A DNA stretch of 6,154 bases from Chloroflexota bacterium (GTDB taxonomy: Bacteria; Chloroflexota; Limnocylindria; Limnocylindrales; CSP1-4), in the NCBI GenBank assembly GCA_021785115.1, contig JAJYGO010000123.1, positions 1 to 6,154 on the forward strand. The letters run 5' to 3'. A model generated the notes under the pieces. It was not told the DNA's origin. It was given only the letters and a program-made list of their open reading frames with translations, and did not search any database. The number at the start of each line of letters is the position of its first letter. Within the stretch, counting starts at the first letter, position 1. A program made the position numbers and the translations under genes. Positions 1 through 6,107 of this stretch are shown one piece after another.

Positions 1-1341
1 GTCCAGGCACACGTCCTCCCGGTAGCGCGCGCCGATGAGCTGCACGGCCTGCGGCAGGCCGTCGGCCACCCCCACCGGGACCGCCACCGACGGGAGCCCG
101 AGGGCGTTCACGGCCACCGTCATCCGCAGGCTGCCGAGGACCGCCGCGGCGCCCTCGGCCGTCAGGTCCGCTCCGACCTCGAAGGGCGGGGAGGTCCCGA
201 TGGGGGCGAGGACCAGCGCGTGGTGGGCGAGGAACTCCGACCACTCGCGGAGCAGCCCCTGGCGGGCCATGAGGGCCGCCCCGTAGATGCCGAGGTCGAC
301 GACGGGAAGCAGCCCGACCGCGATGGTCAGGAACTGCGCTGCGCCCGCGCCGAGTAGCGGCTCGATCATCGGCCATGTGAGCCCGAGGTCAGCCGCGATG
401 AACTGGCCCCAGAGCTCCGCAGCCCGCGCGACCGAGGGGGGTTCGGCCTCCTCCACGACGTAGCCCGCGTCGGCAAGCTCGCGCGCCGCGCGGTCCAGCC
501 CGTCGGCGACCTGGGGGTCGACGCCGAGCCCCGCCGGGTCCCGCACGAGCGCCACCCGCACCGGGGAGTCCGGGGACGGCCCGGCCAGCGGGGCAGGCGA
601 ATACCACGGATCCCGGGGGCTCGGGCGGCTCATCACCTCGAGCGCCAGGCGCAGGTCGCCGACGTGACGGGCCATCGGGCCCTGCACGTTGAGCAGCTGG
701 GTCCCCATGGGCGAGTCGACCGGCTCGATCGCCGTCGCCTGCGGGATCCGGCCGAGCGTCGGGCGCAGCGCGGCCGTCCCGCAGCACTGCGAGGGCCACC
801 GCAGCGACCCCCCCAGGTCGTTCCCGACCCCGAGCGGGGTCATCCCGGTGGCCAGGGCAGCGGCCTCACCGCCGCTCGAGCCGCCCGGGGTCCGGGCCGG
901 GTCCCACGGGTTCAGCGTGGCTCCTCGCAGGCCGTTGTCGGTGTGCCAGCGCAGGGCGAAGTCGGGCATGTTGGTGCGCCCGACGGGGATCGCCCCTGCC
1001 GCCCGCAGGTGGGCCACCTGGGGCGCGTCGTGTGGCGCGACCGTCCCCGCGAGCGCCGTCACCCCCCAGGTGGTCGCGGTCCCGGCCACGTCGACGTTCT
1101 CCTTCACGGTGATCGGCACGCCGTGCAGCGGGCCCGTCGCCTCGCCCCGGGCCTGGCGGTCGTCCGCGTCGGCGGCGCCGGCCATCGCCTGGTCGGCCAT
1201 GGTGACCACGATGGCGTTGAGCCGGGGGTTGACCTCCTCGATGCGGGCGAGGTGCGAGGCGACCACCTCCCGGCTGGAGAGGTCCCCGCCCCGGATCGCC
1301 GCGGCCAGCTCGCCGGCACCCATCCGCCATGGCTCGGTCAT
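1..1341 (-). CDS. Amidase signature family hydrolase, C-terminus cut by window edge
   Basis: Members of this family hydrolyse carboxamide C-N bonds, releasing ammonia or an amine; the natural substrate cannot be told from sequence. The frame is open for 447 codons from ATG at 1341 to the left window edge with no stop, so the gene is partial, though probably only a few tens of residues are missing because the late motif GLPQAVQLIGAR is at residues 428-439. The catalytic triad is visible: Lys80 in GVPITVKEN, the bridging Ser155 in TPGGSSGGE, and the nucleophile Ser179 in NDLGGSLRWPS; the 24-residue Ser-Ser spacing equals that of FAAH (S217/S241). No signal peptide is seen, so it is probably cytoplasmic. 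The start is supported by a purine-rich AAGGGGG (about 1347-1353 on the complement) five bases upstream. It is divergent from the gene at 1660. The family call is firm; NCBI-type names such as indoleacetamide hydrolase or GatA would be over-calls, since no gatB/gatC partner is present. Confidence 0.95.
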   Translation of the reverse strand, partial: MTEPWRMGAGELAAAIRGGDLSSREVVASHLARIEEVNPRLNAIVVTMADQAMAGAADADDRQARGEATGPLHGVPITVKENVDVAGTATTWGVTALAGTVAPHDAPQVAHLRAAGAIPVGRTNMPDFALRWHTDNGLRGATLNPWDPARTPGGSSGGEAAALATGMTPLGVGNDLGGSLRWPSQCCGTAALRPTLGRIPQATAIEPVDSPMGTQLLNVQGPMARHVGDLRLALEVMSRPSPRDPWYSPAPLAGPSPDSPVRVALVRDPAGLGVDPQVADGLDRAARELADAGYVVEEAEPPSVARAAELWGQFIAADLGLTWPMIEPLLGAGAAQFLTIAVGLLPVVDLGIYGAALMARQGLLREWSEFLAHHALVLAPIGTSPPFEVGADLTAEGAAAVLGSLRMTVAVNALGLPSVAVPVGVADGLPQAVQLIGARYREDVCLD

Positions 1342-1430
1342 GTCATCCCCCTTGCGTCGCGCTCGGCCGGAACCCGGCTGCCCGACGGAACGATCCTCCG
1401 TCCTCCCCGAGACCGGCCCGGGGCCCGGTG

Positions 1431-1459
1431 ATTGTGGGGTATGCCGCCGCGGGGAGCAA
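1431..1459 (-). promoter_or_regulatory. Candidate sigma70-type promoter of the amidase gene
   Basis: Read on the minus strand, TTGCTC (1459-1454) is followed after exactly 17 bases by CACAAT (1436-1431). This matches four of six positions of the -10 consensus TATAAT and three or four of the -35 consensus. Transcription would start near 1424, leaving a leader of about 80 bases before the ATG at 1341. In DNA this rich in GC such a match is suggestive only. Confidence 0.3.
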
Positions 1460-1630
1460 CCGGCAGGGCCCGTGCCGCCGATGACCCACATGGGAGTTCG
1501 GCCGGAGCATGTCGCCCCGGCCGAGGGGTGTCCCGGTAGTCCCTTCGGCCTCCCCCAGCCGCTTCGAGAAATCACCCGGCGGCCTGCTACCCCCGCTCGA
1601 TCGCCGGGCCGATACCGCTTCCGTCCGGGA

Positions 1631-1645
1631 CGTTCTCCGAGAACG
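1631..1645. promoter_or_regulatory. Perfect 15-bp palindrome next to RBS, possible operator
   Basis: CGTTCTCCGAGAACG is an inverted repeat with 7-base arms around a single central base. It ends directly against the ribosome-binding site AAGGGAG (1646-1652) of the gene at 1660. Such symmetry at this position fits a dimeric repressor site; as RNA it could form a small 5-bp hairpin (CGTTC/GAACG) just before the ribosome-binding site. It does not match the actinobacterial LexA box. The function is inferred from symmetry and position alone. Confidence 0.35.
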
Positions 1646-1659
1646 AAGGGAGTCCTCGA

Positions 1660-2052
1660 ATGGCAGCGCTCCGTGAGAAGCTCGGCGCTCGGGTCCAGCC
1701 CTTCCTGGAACCGGGGGAGCGGATCGAGCAGGTCTTCCTCGCGCAATCCGGGCCGAATCCCAATCTGGTGTTCCTGACGTATCTCGCCGTGTTCTTCAAC
1801 AGGTACCGGGTCGTCGCGGTGACCGATCGTTCCATCGTGGTGCTCGGCGCAAGCCTCTGGCGCCCGGCTTCCCCGAAGGAGATCGGGGCGCGGCTGCCTC
1901 GGCAGCTCCAGCTCGGCCCGATGTCTGGTGCGCTGTGGTCCCGGACGAACCTGCCCGGCGACAAGCCGACCTGGGTGCATCGGCGCTTCTACCGCGACGT
2001 CGAGGCGGCCGACGCGGCGCGACTCAAGGCGGATGATCGCATCGAGGCCTGA
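1660..2052 (+). CDS. Small PH-like domain protein, uncharacterised
   Basis: A 130-residue protein of unknown function. It opens with a short helix and the phrase PFLEPGERIEQVFLAQSGPN (residues 14-33), then a hydrophobic stretch (about 36-46), then a beta-rich core with RYRVVAVTDRSIVVL (48-62), and ends in a charged segment, FYRDVEAADAARLKADD. The 'xVTDRxIxVL' strand pair is the pattern of bacterial PH-like domains and of small actinobacterial proteins of unknown function; these folds bind lipids, peptides or partner proteins, but no ligand can be read here. It lacks a signal peptide; residues 36-46 are short for a membrane span. The start is well supported: AAGGGAG lies seven bases before the ATG. 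The 15-bp palindrome at 1631-1645 may control it. A 197-base structured spacer separates it from the downstream phosphatase, so co-transcription is uncertain. That it is a real gene is more certain than the domain call. Confidence 0.8.
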   Translation: MAALREKLGARVQPFLEPGERIEQVFLAQSGPNPNLVFLTYLAVFFNRYRVVAVTDRSIVVLGASLWRPASPKEIGARLPRQLQLGPMSGALWSRTNLPGDKPTWVHRRFYRDVEAADAARLKADDRIEA

Positions 2053-2055
2053 GGC

Positions 2056-2127
2056 GGTCGTTCGCCCCGGTCGGCCACTGCCCGCATCGAACCACGCACG
2101 ACGAGATCGATGCGGTGGCGAACGACT
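2056..2127 (+). terminator. Two-part inverted repeat after the PH-like gene, possible terminator
   Basis: Beginning four bases after the stop codon, GTCGTTCGCC (2057-2066) pairs perfectly with GGCGAACGAC (2117-2126), with one more G-U pair possible outside. Inside it, CCGCATCGA (2082-2090) pairs perfectly with TCGATGCGG (2107-2115). The result is a 19-bp stem with a 15-base bulge on the left, a 1-base bulge on the right and a 16-base loop. No T-tract follows, which is common for actinobacterial terminators but also leaves a leader element or protein-binding site possible. The pairing is directly visible; the terminator role is inferred from position. Confidence 0.45.
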
Positions 2128-2191
2128 CGCCGAACTCCGCCTTCGACGCGGCGGGTCAGCTCACCTGGGCGCCTCGGCCGGGCGGTCCCGT

Positions 2192-2221
2192 TTGCGCGGC
2201 TCGGCCGGCCCGGCATAGGCT
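2192..2221 (+). promoter_or_regulatory. Candidate promoter of the SapM-like phosphatase
   Basis: TTGCGC (2192-2197) is followed after 18 bases by TAGGCT (2216-2221), which fits the loose actinobacterial -10 form TAnnnT. Transcription would start near 2228, giving a leader of about 22 bases that includes the ribosome-binding site. It lies downstream of the inverted repeat at 2056-2127, which fits an independent transcription unit. Support is a pattern match only. Confidence 0.35.
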
Positions 2222-2249
2222 CGCCTCCTTGACGTCGAAAGGGGGCGGG

Positions 2250-3398
2250 ATGTCTTCGATCGTGCCGCGTCGGGCGCTCACTCGCGTCGCCGCGAGCATC
2301 ACCGGGCTCGCGCTGGTGGCGGCGCTCGCGCTCGCGAGCGTCGCGGCGGCCTCCCCGCGCGAGGAGGGAGGCGGCGGGCGCCTGCGCCACATCTTCGTGA
2401 TCATGCTCGAGAACACCTCCCGGACGGCCCTCGTCGGGGACCCGAACGCGCCCTTCATCACCCACCTCGCGACCACCTACGCGCAGGCGACCAACTACGA
2501 CGGCGTCACCCACCCGAGCGAGCCGAACTACGTGGCCGCGATCAGCGGCTCGAACTGGTTCGTGAACGACGACGACCCCGCCAACACCTTCGACCACACG
2601 AACCTCGTGGACCAGCTCGAAGCCCACCACCTCAGCTGGGCGGCCTACATGGATGCCATGCCGGAGGCGGGCTTCACCGGCACCCAGTGGCCCTCCAACG
2701 CGGGCCTGTACGTGAACAAGCACAACCCCTTCGTGCTGTTCACCGACATCCTGTCCGACCCGGCGCGCCTCGCGCACATCAAGCCCTACACGAGCCTCGC
2801 CGGGGACCTGCGGAGCGGCCACGTGGCGAGCTTCGTGTGGATCACGCCCGACACGTGCAACGACCTGCACGGGGGCGTCTACGTGGCGGTGGCGGGCCAC
2901 CCGGAGACGCCCTGCCCCTACCCCTCGACGAACTCCCCGACCGACCCCGCCCAGGTGAAGCTCGTGCAGCAGGCGGACGCGTTCGTCAGGGGAGCCGTGA
3001 CCGAGATCATGGCGAGCCGCGTGTGGAGGCAAGGACACGCCGCGATCTTCATCGTCTCCGACGAGGGCAGCTACGACAGCTCCGGGGGCAGCCTCGCGAA
3101 CGACGGGTGGCTCTCCACGGCCGGGTGCTGTGACTCTCCGGTCCTGCCGCCCGGCTACCAGTTCCTGAACTCCTCGGGCACCCCCGACGGCAACGTGTGG
3201 CCCGGGGGCACCTACGGGGGCGGCAACGTGCCCGCGATCGTGGTCTCAACGGGCGGCCCGCGCCACTTCACGACCGGCCTCGCCTACAACCACTACTCGC
3301 TGCTTCGCACCATCGAGGCGAACTGGAACCTCGGCTACCTCGGGAACGCCTCGGACGCCGCGCAGGTCCAGGCGATGACCCCCTTGCTCGGAGGCTGA
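2250..3398 (+). CDS. Secreted SapM-like phosphoesterase (acid phosphatase/phospholipase C superfamily)
   Basis: A 382-residue exported enzyme predicted to hydrolyse phosphomonoesters outside the cell. Residues 1-34 are a Sec signal peptide: basic n-region (PRRALTR), hydrophobic core (about 13-31) and AAA before likely cleavage at 34/35. The mature part carries the order of motifs known from Mycobacterium tuberculosis SapM and the PF04185-type phosphoesterases: HIFVIMLENTS (Glu54/Asn55, predicted metal ligands), THPSEPNY (His88-Tyr94, Ser90 a likely nucleophile), TPDTCNDLHGG (about 200-209), IVSDEGSYD (Asp271/Glu272) and YNHYSLLRTIE (His348). A Gly/Asn/Ser-rich insert with CC (residues 293-294) lies between the DE motif and VPAIVVS; with Cys203 and Cys222 it may form disulfides. 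The start at 2250 is chosen because it begins the signal peptide and follows GAAAGGGGG; a longer in-frame reading from GTG 2115 would put 45 unlikely residues before it. Substrate could be phosphate monoesters, phosphoinositides or phospholipids; sequence alone does not decide. Confidence 0.9.
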   Translation: MSSIVPRRALTRVAASITGLALVAALALASVAAASPREEGGGGRLRHIFVIMLENTSRTALVGDPNAPFITHLATTYAQATNYDGVTHPSEPNYVAAISGSNWFVNDDDPANTFDHTNLVDQLEAHHLSWAAYMDAMPEAGFTGTQWPSNAGLYVNKHNPFVLFTDILSDPARLAHIKPYTSLAGDLRSGHVASFVWITPDTCNDLHGGVYVAVAGHPETPCPYPSTNSPTDPAQVKLVQQADAFVRGAVTEIMASRVWRQGHAAIFIVSDEGSYDSSGGSLANDGWLSTAGCCDSPVLPPGYQFLNSSGTPDGNVWPGGTYGGGNVPAIVVSTGGPRHFTTGLAYNHYSLLRTIEANWNLGYLGNASDAAQVQAMTPLLGG

Positions 3399-3696
3399 TC
3401 CGCAGCGCGGCCGTCCGGACCGGCGGGTGCCGCTGCCGACGGTCTGGAGGGCCGGAATCACCCGATCCAGTGATGCGGCCGGGCACGTCCTCGGCGAGAA
3501 TCCGACGTGGGGCGTGACGCTCCCGGGCCCGGGTGGCGGTGCGCCTGCTTCCCCTTCTGCCGGGTCCGACGCGGCTTGCCTGGTTCGTCGTGATCGCCGT
3601 GGCCGGTGTGTGGATGTGGAGGGCTCGGGTGGGGACGCGCGCGGCGACCGCGGTCGTGCCGCAGCTCGTCGGCGCCTCGATCGCGAACGAGCTCCG
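3399..3696. other. Intergenic stretch without a supported gene
   Basis: This is most of the gap between the phosphatase and the synthetase. All three plus frames stay open for long distances because of GC content. One, from GTG at 3533, begins with a short hydrophobic stretch (LAWFVVIAVAGVWMW), but it then runs into Ser/Arg low complexity, continues as a shadow over the synthetase gene, and lacks a ribosome-binding site, so I do not call it. A 12-bp self-complementary CCCGGGCCCGGG lies at 3522-3533. I see no recognisable N-terminal or central crotonase motif here that would complete the fragment at 3697. Confidence 0.6.
3415..3447 (+). terminator. Possible terminator hairpin after the phosphatase
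   Basis: Sixteen bases past the stop codon, CCGGACC (3415-3421) can pair with GGTCTGG (3441-3447), with one G-U pair, and GCGG/CCGC pairs inside the loop. No T-tract follows. The position is right for a terminator, but such pairings are frequent in DNA of this composition. Confidence 0.22.
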
Positions 3697-3882
3697 GCGC
3701 TCGAGGCCCAGCTCGACCGGGAGCGCCAGCGCATCATCGGGCAGGGAGCGACCGGGGACTTCCACGAGGGCGTCGTCGCGTTCGTCGAGAAGCGCCGGCC
3801 GCGGTTCCCGGCCTCTCGCGAGCCGTGGGAAGTGGGGAGAGCCTTCCCGCGAACGAAACCCAGGGCCAAAGGGCCCGGGTGA
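3697..3882 (+). pseudogene. C-terminal remnant of an enoyl-CoA hydratase/isomerase (crotonase) gene
   Basis: In the frame ending at TGA 3880-3882 the translation contains ALEAQLDRERQRI, then GDFHEGVVAFVEKRRPRF (codons about 3757-3813). This is the hallmark C-terminal end of crotonase-fold enoyl-CoA hydratases: a 'LE..L..E' helix followed by 'DF.EG..AF.EKR.P.F'. Nothing upstream in any frame resembles the rest of the roughly 260-residue enzyme: the oxyanion-hole glycines and the catalytic Glu region are absent. About 22 residues of Arg/Pro/Lys-rich tail follow where intact family members usually stop. I therefore read it as the end of a gene whose 5' part was deleted or replaced, and not as a functional protein. 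The family resemblance is by recalled motif pattern, not alignment; a chance open frame remains possible but unlikely for so specific a string. Confidence 0.55.
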
Positions 3883-3896
3883 AGCGGGGCTTTCGT
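3853..3896 (+). terminator. Compound hairpin upstream of the synthetase, terminator or leader element
   Basis: ACGAAA (3853-3858) pairs with TTTCGT (3891-3896), enclosing GGGCC (3863-3867), loop AAAG, GGCCC (3872-3876), with CC/GG at 3860-3861 and 3877-3878 extending the inner stem past one mismatch. The structure overlaps the end of the crotonase remnant, so it may be that lost gene's terminator; it could equally act in the leader of the synthetase mRNA, whose start codon is 74 bases downstream. Confidence 0.35.
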
Positions 3897-3900
3897 CACT

Positions 3901-3933
3901 GCTTGGCGCACCGGGGGCGGGGTACAGCCAAGC
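3901..3933 (+). promoter_or_regulatory. Perfect 7-bp inverted repeat in the synthetase leader
   Basis: GCTTGGC (3901-3907) and GCCAAGC (3927-3933) are exact inverted copies separated by 19 G-rich bases, ending 36 bases before the start codon at 3970. The pairing may make a leader hairpin; alternatively the half-sites, about 26 bases centre to centre, may be bound by a regulator. No regulator gene is adjacent in the window. Function is inferred from position. Confidence 0.3.
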
Positions 3934-3957
3934 GATCGATTGTCCCGTATGCCCGCG

Positions 3958-3965
3958 GGAGGTGG
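3958..3965 (+). promoter_or_regulatory. Strong Shine-Dalgarno fixing the synthetase start
   Basis: GGAGGTGG lies four to six bases before ATG 3970 and is a near-perfect anti-16S match. It selects this ATG over the in-frame TTG at 3940 and ATG at 3949, which would translate the Shine-Dalgarno itself as a glycine run. Confidence 0.8.
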
Positions 3966-3969
3966 AGGG

Positions 3970-6084
3970 ATGGCACCAGAAGAGGAAGCGCAGGTCTCCG
4001 AGGCGCAGATCGCCGTTCACTGGCGAGAGGAGGACTACTACTATCCCCCTGCACGGTTCATCGCGCAGGCGAACGCCGCAGACCCTGCCATCCTCGAGCG
4101 GTTCAGCGAGGGGCGCTTCCCCGAGTGCTTCAAGGAGTATGCGGACCTGCTCAGCTGGGACGCCTATTGGCACACGACGCTCGACACGAGCAACCCGCCG
4201 TTTTGGAAGTGGTTCGTGGGCGGACGGCTGAACGCCTCCTACAACTGCGTCGACCGCCACCTCGCCGGAAGCCGCAACAAGGCTGCGCTCATCTGGGTGC
4301 CCGAGCCCGAGGCCGAGGAGCCCAAGGCCATCACCTACGGGGAGCTCCACCGGCGCGTGAACGAGTTCGCGGCGCTGCTCCGGGACTTCGCCGGCGTGCA
4401 GACGGGCGACCGCGTGACCTTCCACCTGCCGATGGTCCCCGAGCTCCCCGTCTCGATGCTCGCCTGCGCGCGGCTCGGCGTCATCCACTCCGAGGTGTTC
4501 GGGGGCTTCAGCGGCGCCGCCTGCGGCGAGCGGATCGCGGATTCCGGCAGCCACATCCTGGTGACGATGGACGGCTACTACCGAAACGGCGAGCTCGTCG
4601 ACCACAAGGCCAAGGCCGACCAGGCGCTTGCCCGGGCGAGCGAGGAGGGCCATGAGGTCGACAAGGTGCTGGTCTGGCGCCGCCACCCCGGCCAGTACGC
4701 GTCGAAGAGCCCGATGGTCGAGGGGCGGGACTTCTTCGTCGACGAGCTCCTGCCGGGCTACCGCGGCGCGGTGGTCGAGCCCGTGTCCATGCCGGCCGAG
4801 GCGCCGCTGTTCCTCATGTACACGAGCGGGACGACCGGCCGGCCGAAGGGCGCCCAGCACAGCACCGGCGGCTACCTCGCCTACGTGACCGGCACCTCGA
4901 AGTACTACCAGGACATCCACCCCGAGGACACCTACTGGTGCTTCGCCGACATCGGGTGGATCACCGGGCACTCCTACATCGTCTACGGGCCCCTCGCGCT
5001 CGGGACGACGAGCGTGATGTACGAGGGCGTGCCGACCTATCCGGATCCCGGCCGTCCCTGGCGGATCGCCGAGCGGCTCGGTGTGAACATCTTCCACACC
5101 GCGCCGACGACGATCCGCATGCTTCGAAAGCTCGGCCCCGCCGAGCCGAACAAGTACGACTACCACTTCAAGCACATGACGACGGTCGGCGAGCCGATCG
5201 AGCCCGACGTCTGGCGCTGGTACCACGACGTCGTCGGCAAGGGCCAGGCGGTCATCGTCGACACCTGGTGGCAGACCGAGAACGGCGGGTTCCTCGGCAG
5301 CACCCTGCCGGCCCTGCAGCCGATGAAGCCCGGGAGCTGTGGCCCCGGGGTCCTCGGGATCTACCCCGCGATCTATGACGAGAACGGTGAGTCGGTGGAG
5401 GCCGGAAGCGGTCGGGCCGGCAACATGTGCATCCGCAACCCCTGGCCCGGCATCTTCCAGACGATCTGGGGCCAGCCGGAGCGGTTCGTGCAGATCTACT
5501 ACGAGAAGTACGCCAGGAACAAGGAGAGCACCGACTGGCGCGACTGGCCCTACTTCTCCGGCGACGGCGCGGTGCAGGCGGCCGACGGCTACTTCCGGAT
5601 CCTCGGGCGGGTCGACGACGTGATCAACGTGGCCGGCCACCGGCTCGGGACCAAGGAGCTCGAGTCCGCGACCATCACGGTCGAGGAGGTGGCGGAGGCC
5701 GCCGCGGTCCCGGTGATGGACGAGCTCCGTGGGCGGGCCGTCGAGATGTACGTCTCGCTGAAGCCCGGGATCGCCCCGAGCAAGGAGATCGAGGAGAAGG
5801 TGACCAAGGCGATCGAGACCGAGATCGGCAAGATCGCACGACCGAAGAACGTGTGGATCGTGCCCGACATGCCGAAGACGCGCTCCGGCAAGATCATGCG
5901 GAGGGTCATCGCCGCCGTCTCCAACTTCACCGATGTCGGGGACACGACGACGCTCTCCAACCCCGAGATCGTGGACGACATCCGCCATCACGTGCAGGGC
6001 GAGAAGGTGGCCCGGGGCGAGGTCCCGCGCGAGCTCTCGCCGCAGGAGGCCGAGGAGATCAAGGCGTTCGGCCGCGCCGAGTAG
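3970..6084 (+). CDS. acs: AMP-forming acetyl-CoA synthetase (acetate--CoA ligase)
   Basis: A complete 704-residue cytoplasmic enzyme of the acyl-adenylate superfamily, predicted to convert acetate, ATP and CoA to acetyl-CoA, AMP and pyrophosphate. The N-terminal Acs cap domain carries WKWFVGGRLNASYNCVDRHL (about 78-97). The ATP loop is YTSGTTGRPKG (284-294); VDTWWQTENGG spans 430-440, with Trp434 at the position that closes the acyl pocket to acetate-sized substrates in Salmonella Acs. The hinge/A8 motif GRVDDVINVAGHRLG is at 546-560, and PKTRSGKIMRR holds Lys641, the adenylation lysine that Pat-type acetyltransferases acetylate in homologues. At 704 residues it exceeds the usual roughly 650, with extra sequence at both ends (YYYPPARFIAQANAAD near the start, an acidic tail at the end). 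Departures from textbook Acs include Thr288, Arg291 and Asn438 (usually Ser, Lys, Thr), so propionate or another short acid is possible. It probably begins a transcription unit that continues into the gene at 6108. Confidence 0.92.
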   Translation: MAPEEEAQVSEAQIAVHWREEDYYYPPARFIAQANAADPAILERFSEGRFPECFKEYADLLSWDAYWHTTLDTSNPPFWKWFVGGRLNASYNCVDRHLAGSRNKAALIWVPEPEAEEPKAITYGELHRRVNEFAALLRDFAGVQTGDRVTFHLPMVPELPVSMLACARLGVIHSEVFGGFSGAACGERIADSGSHILVTMDGYYRNGELVDHKAKADQALARASEEGHEVDKVLVWRRHPGQYASKSPMVEGRDFFVDELLPGYRGAVVEPVSMPAEAPLFLMYTSGTTGRPKGAQHSTGGYLAYVTGTSKYYQDIHPEDTYWCFADIGWITGHSYIVYGPLALGTTSVMYEGVPTYPDPGRPWRIAERLGVNIFHTAPTTIRMLRKLGPAEPNKYDYHFKHMTTVGEPIEPDVWRWYHDVVGKGQAVIVDTWWQTENGGFLGSTLPALQPMKPGSCGPGVLGIYPAIYDENGESVEAGSGRAGNMCIRNPWPGIFQTIWGQPERFVQIYYEKYARNKESTDWRDWPYFSGDGAVQAADGYFRILGRVDDVINVAGHRLGTKELESATITVEEVAEAAAVPVMDELRGRAVEMYVSLKPGIAPSKEIEEKVTKAIETEIGKIARPKNVWIVPDMPKTRSGKIMRRVIAAVSNFTDVGDTTTLSNPEIVDDIRHHVQGEKVARGEVPRELSPQEAEEIKAFGRAE

Positions 6085-6107
6085 CCGGTCGAGTGCGTGA
6101 GGTGGCG

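Larger units (their letters stand above)
1342..1659. other. Divergent intergenic region, 318 bp
   Basis: This stretch separates the divergently transcribed amidase and PH-like genes, so promoters for both should lie here. Open frames cross it in the plus direction, but their translations are low-complexity Pro/Arg/Gly/Ser and match the antisense shadow of the amidase, so I do not call a gene. It contains a weak candidate promoter for the amidase (1431-1459, minus strand), a perfect 15-bp palindrome at 1631-1645, and the ribosome-binding site AAGGGAG at 1646-1652. I could not pick a convincing plus-strand -35/-10 pair for the gene at 1660. Confidence 0.7.

Noticed and set aside
689..1777. A 362-codon plus-strand frame across the amidase, the spacer and the start of the PH-like gene
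   Set aside because: It overlaps a clearly identified amidase on the opposite strand and has Pro/Arg/Ser-rich low-complexity sequence without recognisable motifs.
2115..2249. N-terminal extension of the phosphatase from GTG 2115
   Set aside because: It would bury the signal peptide 45 residues inside the protein; ATG 2250 has a good ribosome-binding site and directly begins a normal signal peptide.
1989..3038. A 349-codon minus-strand frame opposite the phosphatase
   Set aside because: Arg/Val/Gly/His-rich shadow of the phosphatase gene with no domain; it also crosses the intergenic spacer without any change in composition.
3525..3881. An 11-base direct repeat GGGCCCGGGTG at 3525-3535 and 3871-3881, as possible ends of an inserted segment
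   Set aside because: The repeat is all but one base G/C in very GC-rich DNA, so chance is likely; the enclosed segment shows no transposase or terminal inverted repeats.
3533..4231. A 232-codon frame with a short hydrophobic N-terminal stretch
   Set aside because: The hydrophobic part is short, no ribosome-binding site precedes GTG 3533, and the rest is Ser/Arg low complexity running 260 bases into acs in the wrong frame.
3268..5991. A 907-codon open frame on the minus strand, antisense to acs
   Set aside because: Its translation is dominated by Asp, His, Arg, Gly, Val and Leu with no domain or motif, as expected for the antisense of a high-GC gene with G/C third positions. acs on the other strand has unmistakable family motifs.
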